Below are positions 8,197 through 16,794 of a stretch of DNA of 64,000 nucleotides, one piece after another. Where the stretch lies: assembly GCF_000189775.2 (NCBI RefSeq), contig NC_015555.1:144501-208500 (forward strand), read 5' to 3'. Within the stretch, counting starts at the first letter, position 1. Every line of letters starts with the position of its first letter. Source of the stretch: Thermoanaerobacterium xylanolyticum LX-11. Lineage in GTDB: Bacteria; Bacillota; Thermoanaerobacteria; Thermoanaerobacterales; Thermoanaerobacteraceae. The notes under the pieces are model-generated. The model was not told the origin of the DNA. It saw only the letters and a list, made by a program, of their open reading frames with translations, and made no database searches. Position numbers and translations under genes: made by a program.

Positions 8197-9015
8197 ATGA
8201 ATTCATACAAAAGGTACGAGAGGATCAGTGTCATACTTAAGATATTGACCGAAAACCCCAATAAATTGTATAACTTGAATTATTTTATGGACTTATTTAA
8301 TGTGGCAAAGTCCACTGCATCAGAAGACATGGATATATTACAAGGTATCTTAGAAAAGTTCGGCTTAGGCAAGATAAAGACTGTTGCAGGGGCTGGCGGT
8401 GGTATAAAGTACATTCCTATAAATAATATAGATAATTATCGCGAATTTATGATAGATATATGCAATAAGCTTCAAGATCCAAAAAGGATTATTCCAGGAG
8501 GTTTTTTGTACACTGCCGACATTATTTATTCTCCACAGTACGCCAGTAAGATAGGCGAAATTCTATCGTATCCATTTCAAGATAAAGATGTCGATGCTGT
8601 TGTCACAGTTGAGACAAAAGGGATACCTATTGCTATCATGTGCGCTAAAGCATTAAACGTTCCATTGGTGATTATAAGGCAGGACAATAGAGTAACTGAA
8701 GGTTCATCTGTTTCGATAAACTACGTTTCAGGTTCTCAAAAGCAGATAAAAGCTATGTCTCTTTCAAGGAGATCTTTAGAGAGGAATTCAAAAGTGGTTT
8801 TGATAGATGACTTCATGAAGGCGGGCGGCACTATAAAGGGCATGATTGAGCTTATGAATGAGTTTGATGCAGAAGTGATAGGCGCTGGTGTCATGATATC
8901 TACAAAAGAGCCTGAGAATAAGGTTGTGAAAAACTATTTTTCCATATTTACACTTGTAGACATGAATGAAGAGAAAGAAACTGTGAAGATGGAGATAAGC
9001 GATTGGTTAAAATAA
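8197..9015 (+). CDS. purR: Pur operon repressor PurR
   Basis: 272 aa, the usual length. An N-terminal winged-helix domain (about 1-75) precedes a phosphoribosyltransferase-fold domain with the PRPP signature VVLIDDFMKAGGT (200-212). PurR represses purine synthesis genes; PRPP relieves this. GGAGG precedes ATG 8197. As in Bacillus it precedes spoVG, although yabJ is absent here. Confidence 0.97.
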   Translation: MNSYKRYERISVILKILTENPNKLYNLNYFMDLFNVAKSTASEDMDILQGILEKFGLGKIKTVAGAGGGIKYIPINNIDNYREFMIDICNKLQDPKRIIPGGFLYTADIIYSPQYASKIGEILSYPFQDKDVDAVVTVETKGIPIAIMCAKALNVPLVIIRQDNRVTEGSSVSINYVSGSQKQIKAMSLSRRSLERNSKVVLIDDFMKAGGTIKGMIELMNEFDAEVIGAGVMISTKEPENKVVKNYFSIFTLVDMNEEKETVKMEISDWLK

Positions 9016-9103
9016 TGTATAATATGCATAATAATGGAAATAATAGTGTGGTGGCATAAAATGAATTTTTTTATCAAAATTTTTCTAAATTTTAATTTTT
9101 TAT

Positions 9104-9132
9104 GGAGGAAATTTTGATTTAATGGCGAATAA
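9104..9132 (+). promoter_or_regulatory. SigH-type promoter of spoVG
   Basis: GGAGGAAAT (9104-9112) and GGCGAATAA (9124-9132) match the SigH consensus RNAGGAWWW / RNNGAATWW at every position, separated by 11 bp. This is the same architecture as the classic SigH-dependent spoVG promoter of B. subtilis, and it lies about 85 bp before this spoVG. Confidence 0.75.
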
Positions 9133-9217
9133 TATTAAGGTAAGAAATTTTATTTAATTTTTCTTATGTTTAAAAGTCATAAATTATTGGCTTATATTGC
9201 AGGAAGGTGGTGAGCTT

Positions 9218-9499
9218 ATGGAAATTACAGACGTTAGGGTGAGAAAAATAAACGAGGAAGGCAAAATGAGAGCTGTGGTTTCTGTAACCTTCGATAATGA
9301 ATTTGTTGTTCATGATATAAAGGTTATTGAGGGACAGAATGGTTTGTTTATAGCTATGCCTAGCCGCAAGACACCCGAAGGAGAGTTTAAAGATATTGCA
9401 CATCCAATAAATTCAGAGACAAGAGCAAAGATTCAATCTGCTATACTTAGCGAATACGAAAAAGCTAAAGAGCAGGACAAGCCGCAAGGACAGGAATAA
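9218..9499 (+). CDS. spoVG: SpoVG, RNA-binding sporulation/division regulator
   Basis: 93 aa. The start [10 protein letters not shown] and the [20 protein letters not shown] block are diagnostic of SpoVG. In Firmicutes the protein binds nucleic acid and affects asymmetric septation and many post-transcriptional targets. ATG 9218 follows GGAAGGTGGTGAG. A SigH-type promoter lies upstream, and an intrinsic terminator follows the stop, so it can be transcribed alone. Confidence 0.97.
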   Translation: MEITDVRVRKINEEGKMRAVVSVTFDNEFVVHDIKVIEGQNGLFIAMPSRKTPEGEFKDIAHPINSETRAKIQSAILSEYEKAKEQDKPQGQE

Positions 9500-9528
9500 A
9501 AAGGAGGTTTCTCCTTTTTATTTTTTTG
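9500..9528 (+). terminator. spoVG terminator
   Basis: AAAAAGGAG-GTTT-CTCCTTTTT followed by ATTTTTTT, directly after the spoVG stop. The promoter of glmU (TTGTCA 9536, TATAGG 9560) begins right after it. Confidence 0.75.
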
Positions 9529-9608
9529 TTGAACTTTGTCAAATTTATAGTTAAAATAGTATAGGAGTAAAGAGTTAAAATATTAAGAATGTATTAGAAG
9601 GTGTCGCG

Positions 9609-10982
9609 ATGGATAATTTTGTTACGCTAATACTTGCTGCAGGACTTGGAAAGAGGATGAAATCAAAGCATCCAAAAGTGATTCACAAAGTCTGTGGAAG
9701 GCCTATGGTTGAGTGGGTTGTAAGGAGTGCCAAAGAAGCTGGTTCACAGGATGTAGTCGTGGTTTTAGGACACGGTGCTAATGAGGTAAAGAATGTATTG
9801 GGTGACAGTGTTAAATATGCGTATCAAGAAAAGCAGCTTGGTACTGGACATGCTGTCATGGTTTCGAAGGATTTATTGCCTGATACAGGCAACGTAATGA
9901 TCTTGACTGGTGATACACCGCTTATAACGTCTGAGACATTGAAGAAATTCTATGACTTCCATTTAAGAGAGCAAAATTCTATCACAATATTATCTTCTTT
10001 TTTTGACGTTCCAGATGGGTATGGAAGAATTGTACGGGATTCAAATGGTAATGTTTTAAAAATTGTTGAGGACAAAGATGCCAATGATGTGGAAAAAGGT
10101 ATCCATGAGATAAATTCCGGAATGTACATTTTTAATTCTGACTATTTAAGGAAATCGCTTCAACATATAGGCAACAACAATGCACAAGGGGAATATTATC
10201 TGACGGATGCCATAGAGATAGTGATAAGATTAGGTGGAAAAGTTGGAGCATATCAAGCTTCAAGTGAGGAGATAATGGGAGTCAATACAAGAGTACAGCT
10301 AAAAGATGCCGAAAAGGTCATGAGAAAAAGGATAAATGAAAGGTTTATGTTAGACGGAGTTACCATAATCGACCCTGATAGCACTTACATCGGGCCTGAT
10401 GTCGTGATAGGAATGGACACGATTATATATCCTGGTACTATAATAGAAGGCAAGACTACGATTGGAGAAGACTGTGAAATAGGACCCAATTCATACATCA
10501 TCGATTCGGAAATAGGAAATGGCTGCAAAATAGTTTTTTCTATGATCACTGAATCAAAACTTCACAACAATATAAAATTAGGACCGTTTGCTCAGATAAG
10601 GCCTGAAAGCGTAATACACGACAATGCTAAGCTTGGCAATTTCATAGAGATAAAGAAATCAGTCATAGGTGAAGGAACAAAAGTGCCTCATTTGACTTAT
10701 ATAGGCGATGCAGAAGTCGGGAAACGCGTAAACATGGGCTGTGGTTCTATAGTAGTCAATTACGATGGCAAAAACAAGCACAAGACCATCATAGGTGACG
10801 ATGTTTTTGTTGGATGCAATGTAAATTTGGTATCGCCTCTTAAAGTCAACGATAATGCTTTTATAGCTGCAGGCTCCACCATAACAGATGAAGTGCCGGA
10901 GGGAGCATTGGCGATAGCAAGATGTCGCCAGACTAACAAAGAAGGATGGGTAGAAGAAAGAAGAAAAAAAGGAGGACTATAG
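9609..10982 (+). CDS. glmU: Bifunctional GlcNAc-1-P uridyltransferase / GlcN-1-P acetyltransferase
   Basis: 457 aa. The N-terminal pyrophosphorylase domain starts with [15 protein letters not shown] (about 9-23) and has LTGDTPLIT. The C-terminal left-handed beta-helix acetyltransferase domain (about 250-450) contains hexapeptide repeats and [15 protein letters not shown]. It makes UDP-GlcNAc for peptidoglycan. Its C-terminal codons contain the AAGGAGG ribosome binding site of prs, and the two genes lie 2 bp apart. Confidence 0.98.
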   Translation: MDNFVTLILAAGLGKRMKSKHPKVIHKVCGRPMVEWVVRSAKEAGSQDVVVVLGHGANEVKNVLGDSVKYAYQEKQLGTGHAVMVSKDLLPDTGNVMILTGDTPLITSETLKKFYDFHLREQNSITILSSFFDVPDGYGRIVRDSNGNVLKIVEDKDANDVEKGIHEINSGMYIFNSDYLRKSLQHIGNNNAQGEYYLTDAIEIVIRLGGKVGAYQASSEEIMGVNTRVQLKDAEKVMRKRINERFMLDGVTIIDPDSTYIGPDVVIGMDTIIYPGTIIEGKTTIGEDCEIGPNSYIIDSEIGNGCKIVFSMITESKLHNNIKLGPFAQIRPESVIHDNAKLGNFIEIKKSVIGEGTKVPHLTYIGDAEVGKRVNMGCGSIVVNYDGKNKHKTIIGDDVFVGCNVNLVSPLKVNDNAFIAAGSTITDEVPEGALAIARCRQTNKEGWVEERRKKGGL

Positions 10983-10984
10983 GA

Positions 10985-11935
10985 GTGGTAAGACACGGAG
11001 GAGCAATAAAGATTTTTAGTGGCAACTCAAACCCTGAATTGGCGAGAGAGATTGCCGAAAACTTAGGGCTTACATTAGGTGATTCAGAAGTTGGTACATT
11101 TAGCGATGGTGAGATAAGCGTAAGGATCAAAGAAAGCATAAGAGGTGCAAATGTATTTGTCGTTCAATCCACGTGTTCACCAGTAAATGATAATTTGATG
11201 GAACTTCTCATAATGATAGATGCGTTTAAAAGGGCATCTGCTGGCGAGATAACTGCTGTCATACCTTATTACGGTTATGCCAGACAAGACAGGAAGTCTA
11301 AACCAAGAGATCCGATAACGGCTAAATTGGTAGCTGACCTTATTACAGTTGCAGGTGCCGACAGAGTTCTCACAATGGATCTCCACGCGGCACAGATTCA
11401 AGGATATTTCAATATACCAGTTGATCATCTTCTTGGCGGTCCAATACTGGCGAAATATTTCATGGAAAAGGATTTGGGCGGAGACGTGGTGGTTGTATCG
11501 CCAGATCACGGAAGTGTAGTAAGAGCAAGGAATTTTGCGGAAAAACTTAATGCGCCTATAGCCATAATAGATAAGAGAAGGCCAAAAGCTAATGTAGCAG
11601 AGATAATGAACCTTATAGGTGATGTAAGAGGGAAAATAGCCATATTGGTAGATGACCTTATTGATACAGCAGGGACGCTGCAACAAGGAGCGCAAGCACT
11701 TATTGACAACGGTGCAAAAGAGGTATATGCATGTGCTACACACGGTGTTTTGTCAGGTCCTGCGATAGAAAGGTTGATGGATTCTCCAATAAAAGAATTA
11801 GTCATAACAGATACTATTCCGCTTCCTGAAGAGAAGAAGATAAGCAAGATAAAGGTAAGGACTGTAGCTCCATTGTTGGCCGAAGCCATAATGCGAATAT
11901 ATGAAGGTATGTCTGTAAGCAAATTGTTTGTATAG
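10985..11935 (+). CDS. prs: Ribose-phosphate pyrophosphokinase
   Basis: 316 aa. It makes PRPP from ribose 5-phosphate and ATP. Visible motifs are [10 protein letters not shown] (N-terminus), the flexible loop [21 protein letters not shown], and the PRPP loop [14 protein letters not shown] 10985 lies 9 bp after GGAGG and gives the family length; the upstream ATG at 10946 lies inside glmU and would add a polybasic leader. In Bacillus this gene is followed by ctc and pth; here a two-component system follows after a terminator. Confidence 0.97.
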   Translation: MVRHGGAIKIFSGNSNPELAREIAENLGLTLGDSEVGTFSDGEISVRIKESIRGANVFVVQSTCSPVNDNLMELLIMIDAFKRASAGEITAVIPYYGYARQDRKSKPRDPITAKLVADLITVAGADRVLTMDLHAAQIQGYFNIPVDHLLGGPILAKYFMEKDLGGDVVVVSPDHGSVVRARNFAEKLNAPIAIIDKRRPKANVAEIMNLIGDVRGKIAILVDDLIDTAGTLQQGAQALIDNGAKEVYACATHGVLSGPAIERLMDSPIKELVITDTIPLPEEKKISKIKVRTVAPLLAEAIMRIYEGMSVSKLFV

Positions 11936-11955
11936 GCACTGAGGTGCCTTTTTTT
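11934..11955 (+). terminator. glmU-prs terminator
   Basis: AGGCAC-TGAG-GTGCCT followed by seven T, overlapping the prs stop codon. Confidence 0.85.
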
Positions 11956-11972
11956 GTATGCACAATCCATCA

Positions 11973-12001
11973 TTGCGGTTTTTAAATCAATTATGTATAA
12001 T
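11973..12001 (+). promoter_or_regulatory. SigA promoter of the two-component operon
   Basis: TTGCGG (11973-11978), a 17-bp spacer and TATAAT (11996-12001), 24 bp before the response regulator start. Confidence 0.7.
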
Positions 12002-12025
12002 AGTCTTAAAAAGAGGGGTGTTTAT

Positions 12026-12709
12026 ATGGGCGAAAACAAAAAAATATATATAGTTGACGATGATAGAAATATATGTGAAATAATTTCACTTTATCTTGAA
12101 AAAGAAGGTTTTGCAACAGTAAAGATCAGTGACGGGATTACAGCATTGAACAAAATAAAAGAGGAACTCCCCTTGCTTATAATACTTGATTTGATGCTTC
12201 CCGGCATTGATGGAATGACATTGTGCAAAGAGGTGAGGAAATTCACAAATGTGCCTATTATAATGCTTACAGCCAAAGGAGATACATTTGACAAGGTATT
12301 GGGGCTGGAGATAGGCGCCGATGATTACATCGTAAAGCCTTTTGATGGGAAAGAATTGGTTGCTCGTGTTAAAGCTGTGTTGAGAAGGTATGAACATGAG
12401 GAAAATGACAGCGACAGTGTCACATATCCTGATCTTTCTATAAGCTTAAGCGAGTACAAGGTGAAATACAAAGGCGAAAATGTTGACCTTACGCCGAAAG
12501 AATTGGAGCTTTTTTACTTCTTGTGTACTCATCCAAATAAAGTGTTTACGAGAGATCAATTGTTAGAAAACGTATGGGGATACGAGTACATGGGGGACAG
12601 CCGAACTGTCGATGTGCACATAAAACGTTTGAGAGAGAAAATAGGGGATGGTCCAAACTGGAAATTAACTACTGTATGGGGTGTGGGATATAAATTCGAG
12701 GTGAAATGA
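12026..12709 (+). CDS. OmpR/PhoB-family response regulator
   Basis: 227 aa. Receiver domain 1-120 with acidic pocket D11-D13, phosphoacceptor D55 (ILDLMLPG) and the conserved lysine of DDYIVKPF. The C-terminal winged helix (about 130-227) ends in RTVDVHIKRLREKIG. ATG 12026 follows AAGAGGGG. The partner kinase starts 1 bp after its stop. Two sets of three direct hexamers at 11-bp period lie downstream, in front of htrA, and are probable binding sites for this protein. Confidence 0.95.
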   Translation: MGENKKIYIVDDDRNICEIISLYLEKEGFATVKISDGITALNKIKEELPLLIILDLMLPGIDGMTLCKEVRKFTNVPIIMLTAKGDTFDKVLGLEIGADDYIVKPFDGKELVARVKAVLRRYEHEENDSDSVTYPDLSISLSEYKVKYKGENVDLTPKELELFYFLCTHPNKVFTRDQLLENVWGYEYMGDSRTVDVHIKRLREKIGDGPNWKLTTVWGVGYKFEVK

Positions 12710-12710
12710 T

Positions 12711-14132
12711 TTGAGCAGAAATAGGCTCTTTAGAAGGCTGCTTTTTACAAATATTGCAATAATACTGCTTACAATGTCGATACTTTCCGTCCTTTTTTAC
12801 ATCATGTTTGAAAATTACTATTTTCGCGATAAAGAAAAGATAATGGTAGAAGAAGGAAAGCAGATAAATACCGTGTTGAACGATTACCTCATAGGAGATA
12901 TAGATATCGACAGACTCAATCAGGATCTGAATGTCATTGACCGGCTTATAAACGCATCGATATGGGTTGTAAGTACAGATGGACGGATATATATACAGTC
13001 TAAGAATTTTGAAAAAAATTGGACAGGTGTCACATTAAGCAAAGATGACATCAAAAGCATTTTAAAAGGTGAGACAATTGTAAGAAGGGGATATTTTGGC
13101 GGCAGGTTTACGCAGCCTGTTTTGACTGTTGGATTTCCGCTTGTACTGGCTGGGAAGATTCAAGGTGCCATATTCATGCATGCTCCTATAGTAGAGATGC
13201 AGAAAACCTTGATGGACATATTTTTTATAATGCTTTTAGCCATAGCCATATCCATAATAATAGCATTTATACTTATTTCTTATACATCAAAGAGAATCTC
13301 TAATCCTTTAAAAGAGATGAGCATTGCAACAGAAAAAATGGCAAAAGGTGATTTTTCAACAAAGATAAACGTTGTAGATGACGATGAAATAGGAGATTTG
13401 GCTAAGTCTTTCAATATAATGTCAAGCGAATTGGGCAGGATGGATAATGCAAGGAAAGAGTTTGTGGCTAATGTTTCACATGAGCTTCGCTCGCCTTTGT
13501 CAACGATCCAAGGTTATATAGATGGCGTAGTGGATGGGACTATACCTGCGGAGAAATCCAAATTTTATTTGGAGATAGCTCAAAAAGAGACGAGACGAAT
13601 GTCTCGATTAATATCTGAACTTTTAGATATAACGAAAATGGAATCAGGGGCTTTTCCGTTAAACATATCGGAATTTGATATAAACGAGCTTATAAGGCTG
13701 ACCATAATAAAGATGGAAGCAAGGATAAGCGATAAAGATCTCATGGTTAAGGTGGACTTTGAAAGCGACAAAGAAATTGTAGAGGCAGATAAAGACAAAA
13801 TAGAACAAGTGCTTACTAATCTAATAGATAATGCAATTAAATTTTCAAATCCCGGTGGTTATATACACGTATCTACAGAGAAGGTGAAAGAAAAAGTTCA
13901 TGTAAGAGTCCAAAATAAAGGCAAGACGATACCACCTGATGAAATTGACCATATATGGGACAGGTTTTACAAAGTTGACAAGGCCAGAAGCGGTAGTCCC
14001 GGTGTCGGATTAGGGCTTTATATTGTGAGAAGCATCATAAATCTTCATAATGAGGATATATGGGCTACCAGTAGCGATGCAGACGGTACTACATTTACTT
14101 TTACACTTAAGTCAAAAAAAGTTAAGCAGTAA
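12711..14132 (+). CDS. Membrane sensor histidine kinase
   Basis: 473 aa with TTG start behind GAGGTGAAATGA. Transmembrane segments at about 10-31 and 166-190 flank an extracellular sensor of about 135 residues. HAMP (191-245) and HisKA follow, with the phospho-acceptor H257 in SHELRSPLSTIQGY. The HATPase domain has LTNLIDNAIKFS and SPGVGLGLYIV. With the downstream htrA, the module resembles the CssRS-HtrA secretion-stress circuit of Bacillus. That role is inferred from context. Confidence 0.94.
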   Translation: MSRNRLFRRLLFTNIAIILLTMSILSVLFYIMFENYYFRDKEKIMVEEGKQINTVLNDYLIGDIDIDRLNQDLNVIDRLINASIWVVSTDGRIYIQSKNFEKNWTGVTLSKDDIKSILKGETIVRRGYFGGRFTQPVLTVGFPLVLAGKIQGAIFMHAPIVEMQKTLMDIFFIMLLAIAISIIIAFILISYTSKRISNPLKEMSIATEKMAKGDFSTKINVVDDDEIGDLAKSFNIMSSELGRMDNARKEFVANVSHELRSPLSTIQGYIDGVVDGTIPAEKSKFYLEIAQKETRRMSRLISELLDITKMESGAFPLNISEFDINELIRLTIIKMEARISDKDLMVKVDFESDKEIVEADKDKIEQVLTNLIDNAIKFSNPGGYIHVSTEKVKEKVHVRVQNKGKTIPPDEIDHIWDRFYKVDKARSGSPGVGLGLYIVRSIINLHNEDIWATSSDADGTTFTFTLKSKKVKQ

Positions 14133-14143
14133 AATAAAATTTT

Positions 14144-14186
14144 TACAATTTGTTCATACTTTATTCATAAATTAAGGTTATAATAA
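14144..14186 (+). promoter_or_regulatory. First OmpR-type promoter (three direct hexamers plus -10)
   Basis: TTTACA (14144), TTCATA (14155) and TTCATA (14166) are spaced exactly 11 bp apart. Nine bases after the last hexamer comes TATAAT (14181-14186). There is no canonical -35. This is the layout of promoters activated by PhoB/PhoP-type regulators bound in place of the -35. Confidence 0.65.
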
Positions 14187-14191
14187 TAATC

Positions 14192-14266
14192 GAGAGAGAG
14201 AAAAGCCTCTCCTTGACCTCCCTTATTATAGCAGCTCGAGCCACCCCTCGGGCTGCATTTATTTTA
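14192..14266 (+). ncRNA. Candidate C-rich small RNA of about 75 nt
   Basis: Starts just after the first OmpR-type promoter and ends at a strong terminator (14231-14266). The leader contains CCTCTCC and GACCTCCC, unpaired C-rich stretches complementary to ribosome binding sites, and the terminator loop is also C-rich (CCACCC). No ORF fits. Such C-rich motifs are typical of Firmicute sRNAs such as RoxS/RsaE and FsrA. It could instead be only the trailer of the kinase operon. Confidence 0.45.
14231..14266 (+). terminator. Terminator of kinase operon / candidate sRNA
   Basis: GCAGCTCGAG (14231-14240) pairs with CTCGGGCTGC (14247-14256), 10 bp with one G.U, loop CCACCC, followed by ATTTATTTTA. 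Confidence 0.85.
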
Positions 14267-14294
14267 CCCATCGACATGAAATTATTAAAAATAA

Positions 14295-14337
14295 TTTACA
14301 ATATGTTCACAGTTTATTAAAAATTCTAATTTATAAT
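14295..14337 (+). promoter_or_regulatory. Second OmpR-type promoter, directly before htrA
   Basis: TTTACA (14295), TTCACA (14306) and TTAAAA (14317) at 11-bp period, then nine bases, then TATAAT (14332-14337). The architecture is identical to the promoter 151 bp upstream. It places the start site about 25 bp before the htrA codon. Confidence 0.68.
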
Positions 14338-14371
14338 GTAATCATGAGAGATGATAAGGAGGATGATGAAT

Positions 14372-15727
14372 ATGGATTTTGAAAATGAACAAAACAAAAA
14401 TATAGGCGAAAATGAAATAGATAATTTCAAGGCTGACGATGCCTTAGGTTCTGATGACATAAAAGGCGAAAATATAGATGACACTCAGGAAATTCCAGCA
14501 ACATATAGCGCCGCGGAAAGCGGAACCTATACGACACCAAGGGTAGAATTTAGAAGCAACAAAAAAAGCTTAGGCAAGATGGTTAAAAGATTCAGAAGAA
14601 GGATGCTTGTTTCATTTGTATCTGTTGCATTGATTGCAGCACTTATCGGTGGTGGAACTGTCGCAGGAATCATGAAATACACTAATTTAGGGCAACAGAC
14701 ACAGGTTATAAATAGGTACTTGCCACTTTCATCATCAGACAATAGCAATTTTAACTTGATTGCCAATATAGCTAAAATTGTAAGTCCTTCTGTTGTTGGA
14801 ATAGATACAAGCGTATCATACTCCAATGGATTTGGAAGTGCACTGGTGCCTGAAGGCAGTGGTTCTGGAATAATCATCGATTCACAAGGCTATATTGTAA
14901 CAAACAACCATGTTGTGGATGGTGCTTCTAAGATAACAGTAAATTTATCTGATGGTAGAAAGTTCCCTGCCCAACTTATAGGAAAGGATTCAAAGACTGA
15001 CTTGGCAGTATTGAAGATAAATGCTACGAATTTGGTTCCGGCAAAATTAGGTGATTCATCAAAACTTGAAGTGGGAGATCTGGCAGTTGCTATAGGAAAT
15101 CCTCTCGGTGAAAGCTTTGCAGGTACGGTTACAGCAGGTATAATAAGTGGTCTTAACAGAAATCTTCAAAGCGATTATGGCCCGGTTAACCTCATTCAGA
15201 CAGATGCAGCTATAAATCCTGGAAACAGTGGTGGACCTTTAGTAAATAGCAATGGTGAAGTTGTCGGGATAACAAGTGTAAAGTTAACATCTACAGGTGG
15301 TTCGAATACTCAAGATCCATTTGGAATGTTCCAGAGTCAAGGCACGCCTGTTGAAGGAATGGGATTTGCGATTCCGATAAATGAAGCAAAACCTATAATA
15401 GATGACTTGATAAAACACGGATATGTAGAAAGACCAATGATGGGTGTAAGCGTACAGGAAGTAACACAACAAGATGCAGCGCAGTACAATATACCAGTTG
15501 GACTTTATATAGCGCAAGTACAGCAAGGAAGCGGTGCTGATGAAGCTGGACTTCAACCAGGTGATGTGATAACAGCAGTAGATGGCACAAAAGTACAGAC
15601 TTTTGATGCACTGCAAAGCATAATAGCTAAGCATAAAGTTGGTGACACGATTACTGTTACATTCTGGAGAAATGGCAGGACAATGAGTACAAAAGTAAAG
15701 CTTATGAGCAGTTCAAATGCACAATAA
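14372..15727 (+). CDS. htrA: HtrA/DegP-like membrane-anchored serine protease
   Basis: 451 aa. An acidic cytoplasmic N-terminus (1-75) and one membrane segment (about 79-100) precede the trypsin-like domain, with catalytic H180 (TNNHVVDG), D210 (SKTDLAVLKI) and S286 (NPGNSGGPL). A C-terminal PDZ domain covers about 345-450. It degrades or refolds misfolded proteins at the outer face of the membrane. AAGGAGG at 14356-14362 fits ATG 14372; several upstream ATGs overlap the ribosome binding site. An OmpR-type promoter precedes it, so control by the neighbouring two-component system is likely. Confidence 0.95.
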   Translation: MDFENEQNKNIGENEIDNFKADDALGSDDIKGENIDDTQEIPATYSAAESGTYTTPRVEFRSNKKSLGKMVKRFRRRMLVSFVSVALIAALIGGGTVAGIMKYTNLGQQTQVINRYLPLSSSDNSNFNLIANIAKIVSPSVVGIDTSVSYSNGFGSALVPEGSGSGIIIDSQGYIVTNNHVVDGASKITVNLSDGRKFPAQLIGKDSKTDLAVLKINATNLVPAKLGDSSKLEVGDLAVAIGNPLGESFAGTVTAGIISGLNRNLQSDYGPVNLIQTDAAINPGNSGGPLVNSNGEVVGITSVKLTSTGGSNTQDPFGMFQSQGTPVEGMGFAIPINEAKPIIDDLIKHGYVERPMMGVSVQEVTQQDAAQYNIPVGLYIAQVQQGSGADEAGLQPGDVITAVDGTKVQTFDALQSIIAKHKVGDTITVTFWRNGRTMSTKVKLMSSSNAQ

Positions 15728-15746
15728 AATGTAAATAACGCTAAAT

Positions 15747-15788
15747 AGTTCTTTACCAGTCTCCTCCCGCTGGTAAGGAACTTTTTTT
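15747..15788 (+). terminator. htrA terminator
   Basis: AGTTCTTTACCAG pairs with CTGGTAAGGAACT over 13 bp (one G.U), followed by a T-run. Confidence 0.88.
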
Positions 15789-15860
15789 ATTGTTAAACTT
15801 AAACTTTTTTTCACAGTTTTTTGTGATATAATAAAAAATAGCATGACTGGAGGGGTTATG

Positions 15861-16433
15861 ATGTACATTGTTGTAGGACTTGGAAATCCCGGAAAAGAGT
15901 ATGAAAAGACGAGGCACAATGTAGGTTTTGAAGTGATAGATAGTCTTTCTAAAAAGTTAGACATAGCTGTAAATAAAATAAAATTCAAATCATTAATTGG
16001 TGAAGGTATTTATAAAGGAGAAAAAATAGTGCTGCAGAAGCCTCAGACATTTATGAATTCCAGTGGTGAAGCTGTTTACGATATAGTTGATTTTTACAAA
16101 TTACCACTTTCTAATTTGATTGTGGTATACGATGATAAAGACCTTGATGTGGGTAAAATAAGAGTGAGAAAGAAAGGCAGTGCAGGTGGGCATAATGGAA
16201 TGAAATCGATTATATATATATTAAATAGCGAGGACTTTCCAAGAGTGCGATTAGGCATAGGAAAGCCTAAAGGCGACATGATACAGCATGTTTTGGGTAA
16301 ATTTGAGGGAAGGGATATGGATATAGTTGCAAATTCTATCGATAATGCCGCAAATGCCGTCTTGGATATAATAGAGAATGGAGTTGAACATGCCATGAAT
16401 TTGTACAATGGCAACAATATATGTTTATCGTAG
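15861..16433 (+). CDS. pth: Peptidyl-tRNA hydrolase
   Basis: 190 aa. It recycles tRNA from drop-off peptidyl-tRNA. MYIVVGLGNPGKEYEKTRHN carries catalytic H19; YDDKDLDVGKIRVR and GSAGGHNGMKSI are also conserved. Two adjacent ATGs (15858, 15861) follow GGAGGGG; the second is used here. It overlaps the next gene by 13 bp. The order pth - (small gene) - mfd is that of Bacillus. Confidence 0.97.
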   Translation: MYIVVGLGNPGKEYEKTRHNVGFEVIDSLSKKLDIAVNKIKFKSLIGEGIYKGEKIVLQKPQTFMNSSGEAVYDIVDFYKLPLSNLIVVYDDKDLDVGKIRVRKKGSAGGHNGMKSIIYILNSEDFPRVRLGIGKPKGDMIQHVLGKFEGRDMDIVANSIDNAANAVLDIIENGVEHAMNLYNGNNICLS

Positions 16434-16789
16434 GTGGCTTTATAAGTGCCATTTTAGCGTACTTTTTGAATAAACTTGTTGTAGATATGTACGGTGACAA
16501 AGCTATAATATACGGCGTGCCACTTATTGAGGAATCGTCTAAAACTGTCATGGGATACATCTTTGGCAGTGTCATTGGTGCTCATTTCGTATTTGGGGTT
16601 GTGGAAGCCTTTAAGGATTTTGTTGCATCACCAAAAGAAATAAATTTTAAGGCATCAGTTTTAAGCATTGTCACACACCTTGTTTTTGGAGTTGTTGCTT
16701 TTTACGTTTTAAGACAGGTAAATATATATGCAGCTATTTTTATGACAGCCGTCATTCATGGGTGCTGGAATTGGATTATGTTGAGGTGA
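16421..16789 (+). CDS. Small PrsW-like integral membrane protein
   Basis: 122 aa with three to four hydrophobic segments. It contains VPLIEESSKTV (EExxK), FVFGVVEAF (FxxxE), THLVFG and AVIHGCWNW, which match in order the glutamate and histidine motifs of the PrsW branch of ABI-type membrane proteases. It is much shorter than usual PrsW proteins (about 200-350 aa). It overlaps pth and ends 5 bp before mfd, so it is translationally coupled. The Bacillus gene in this position is fin (yabK), an unrelated anti-sigma factor. Protease activity is unproven. Confidence 0.6.
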   Translation: MFIVGGFISAILAYFLNKLVVDMYGDKAIIYGVPLIEESSKTVMGYIFGSVIGAHFVFGVVEAFKDFVASPKEINFKASVLSIVTHLVFGVVAFYVLRQVNIYAAIFMTAVIHGCWNWIMLR

Positions 16790-16794
16790 TTGCA

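Noticed and set aside
9061-9117. Short ORF of 18 codons (MNFFIKIFLNF start) upstream of spoVG
   Set aside because: It overlaps the SigH promoter and consists of AT-rich codons expected by chance; no evidence of a real peptide.
14527-15634. Long antisense ORFs inside htrA
   Set aside because: They are reading-frame shadows with no ribosome binding sites and low-complexity translations.
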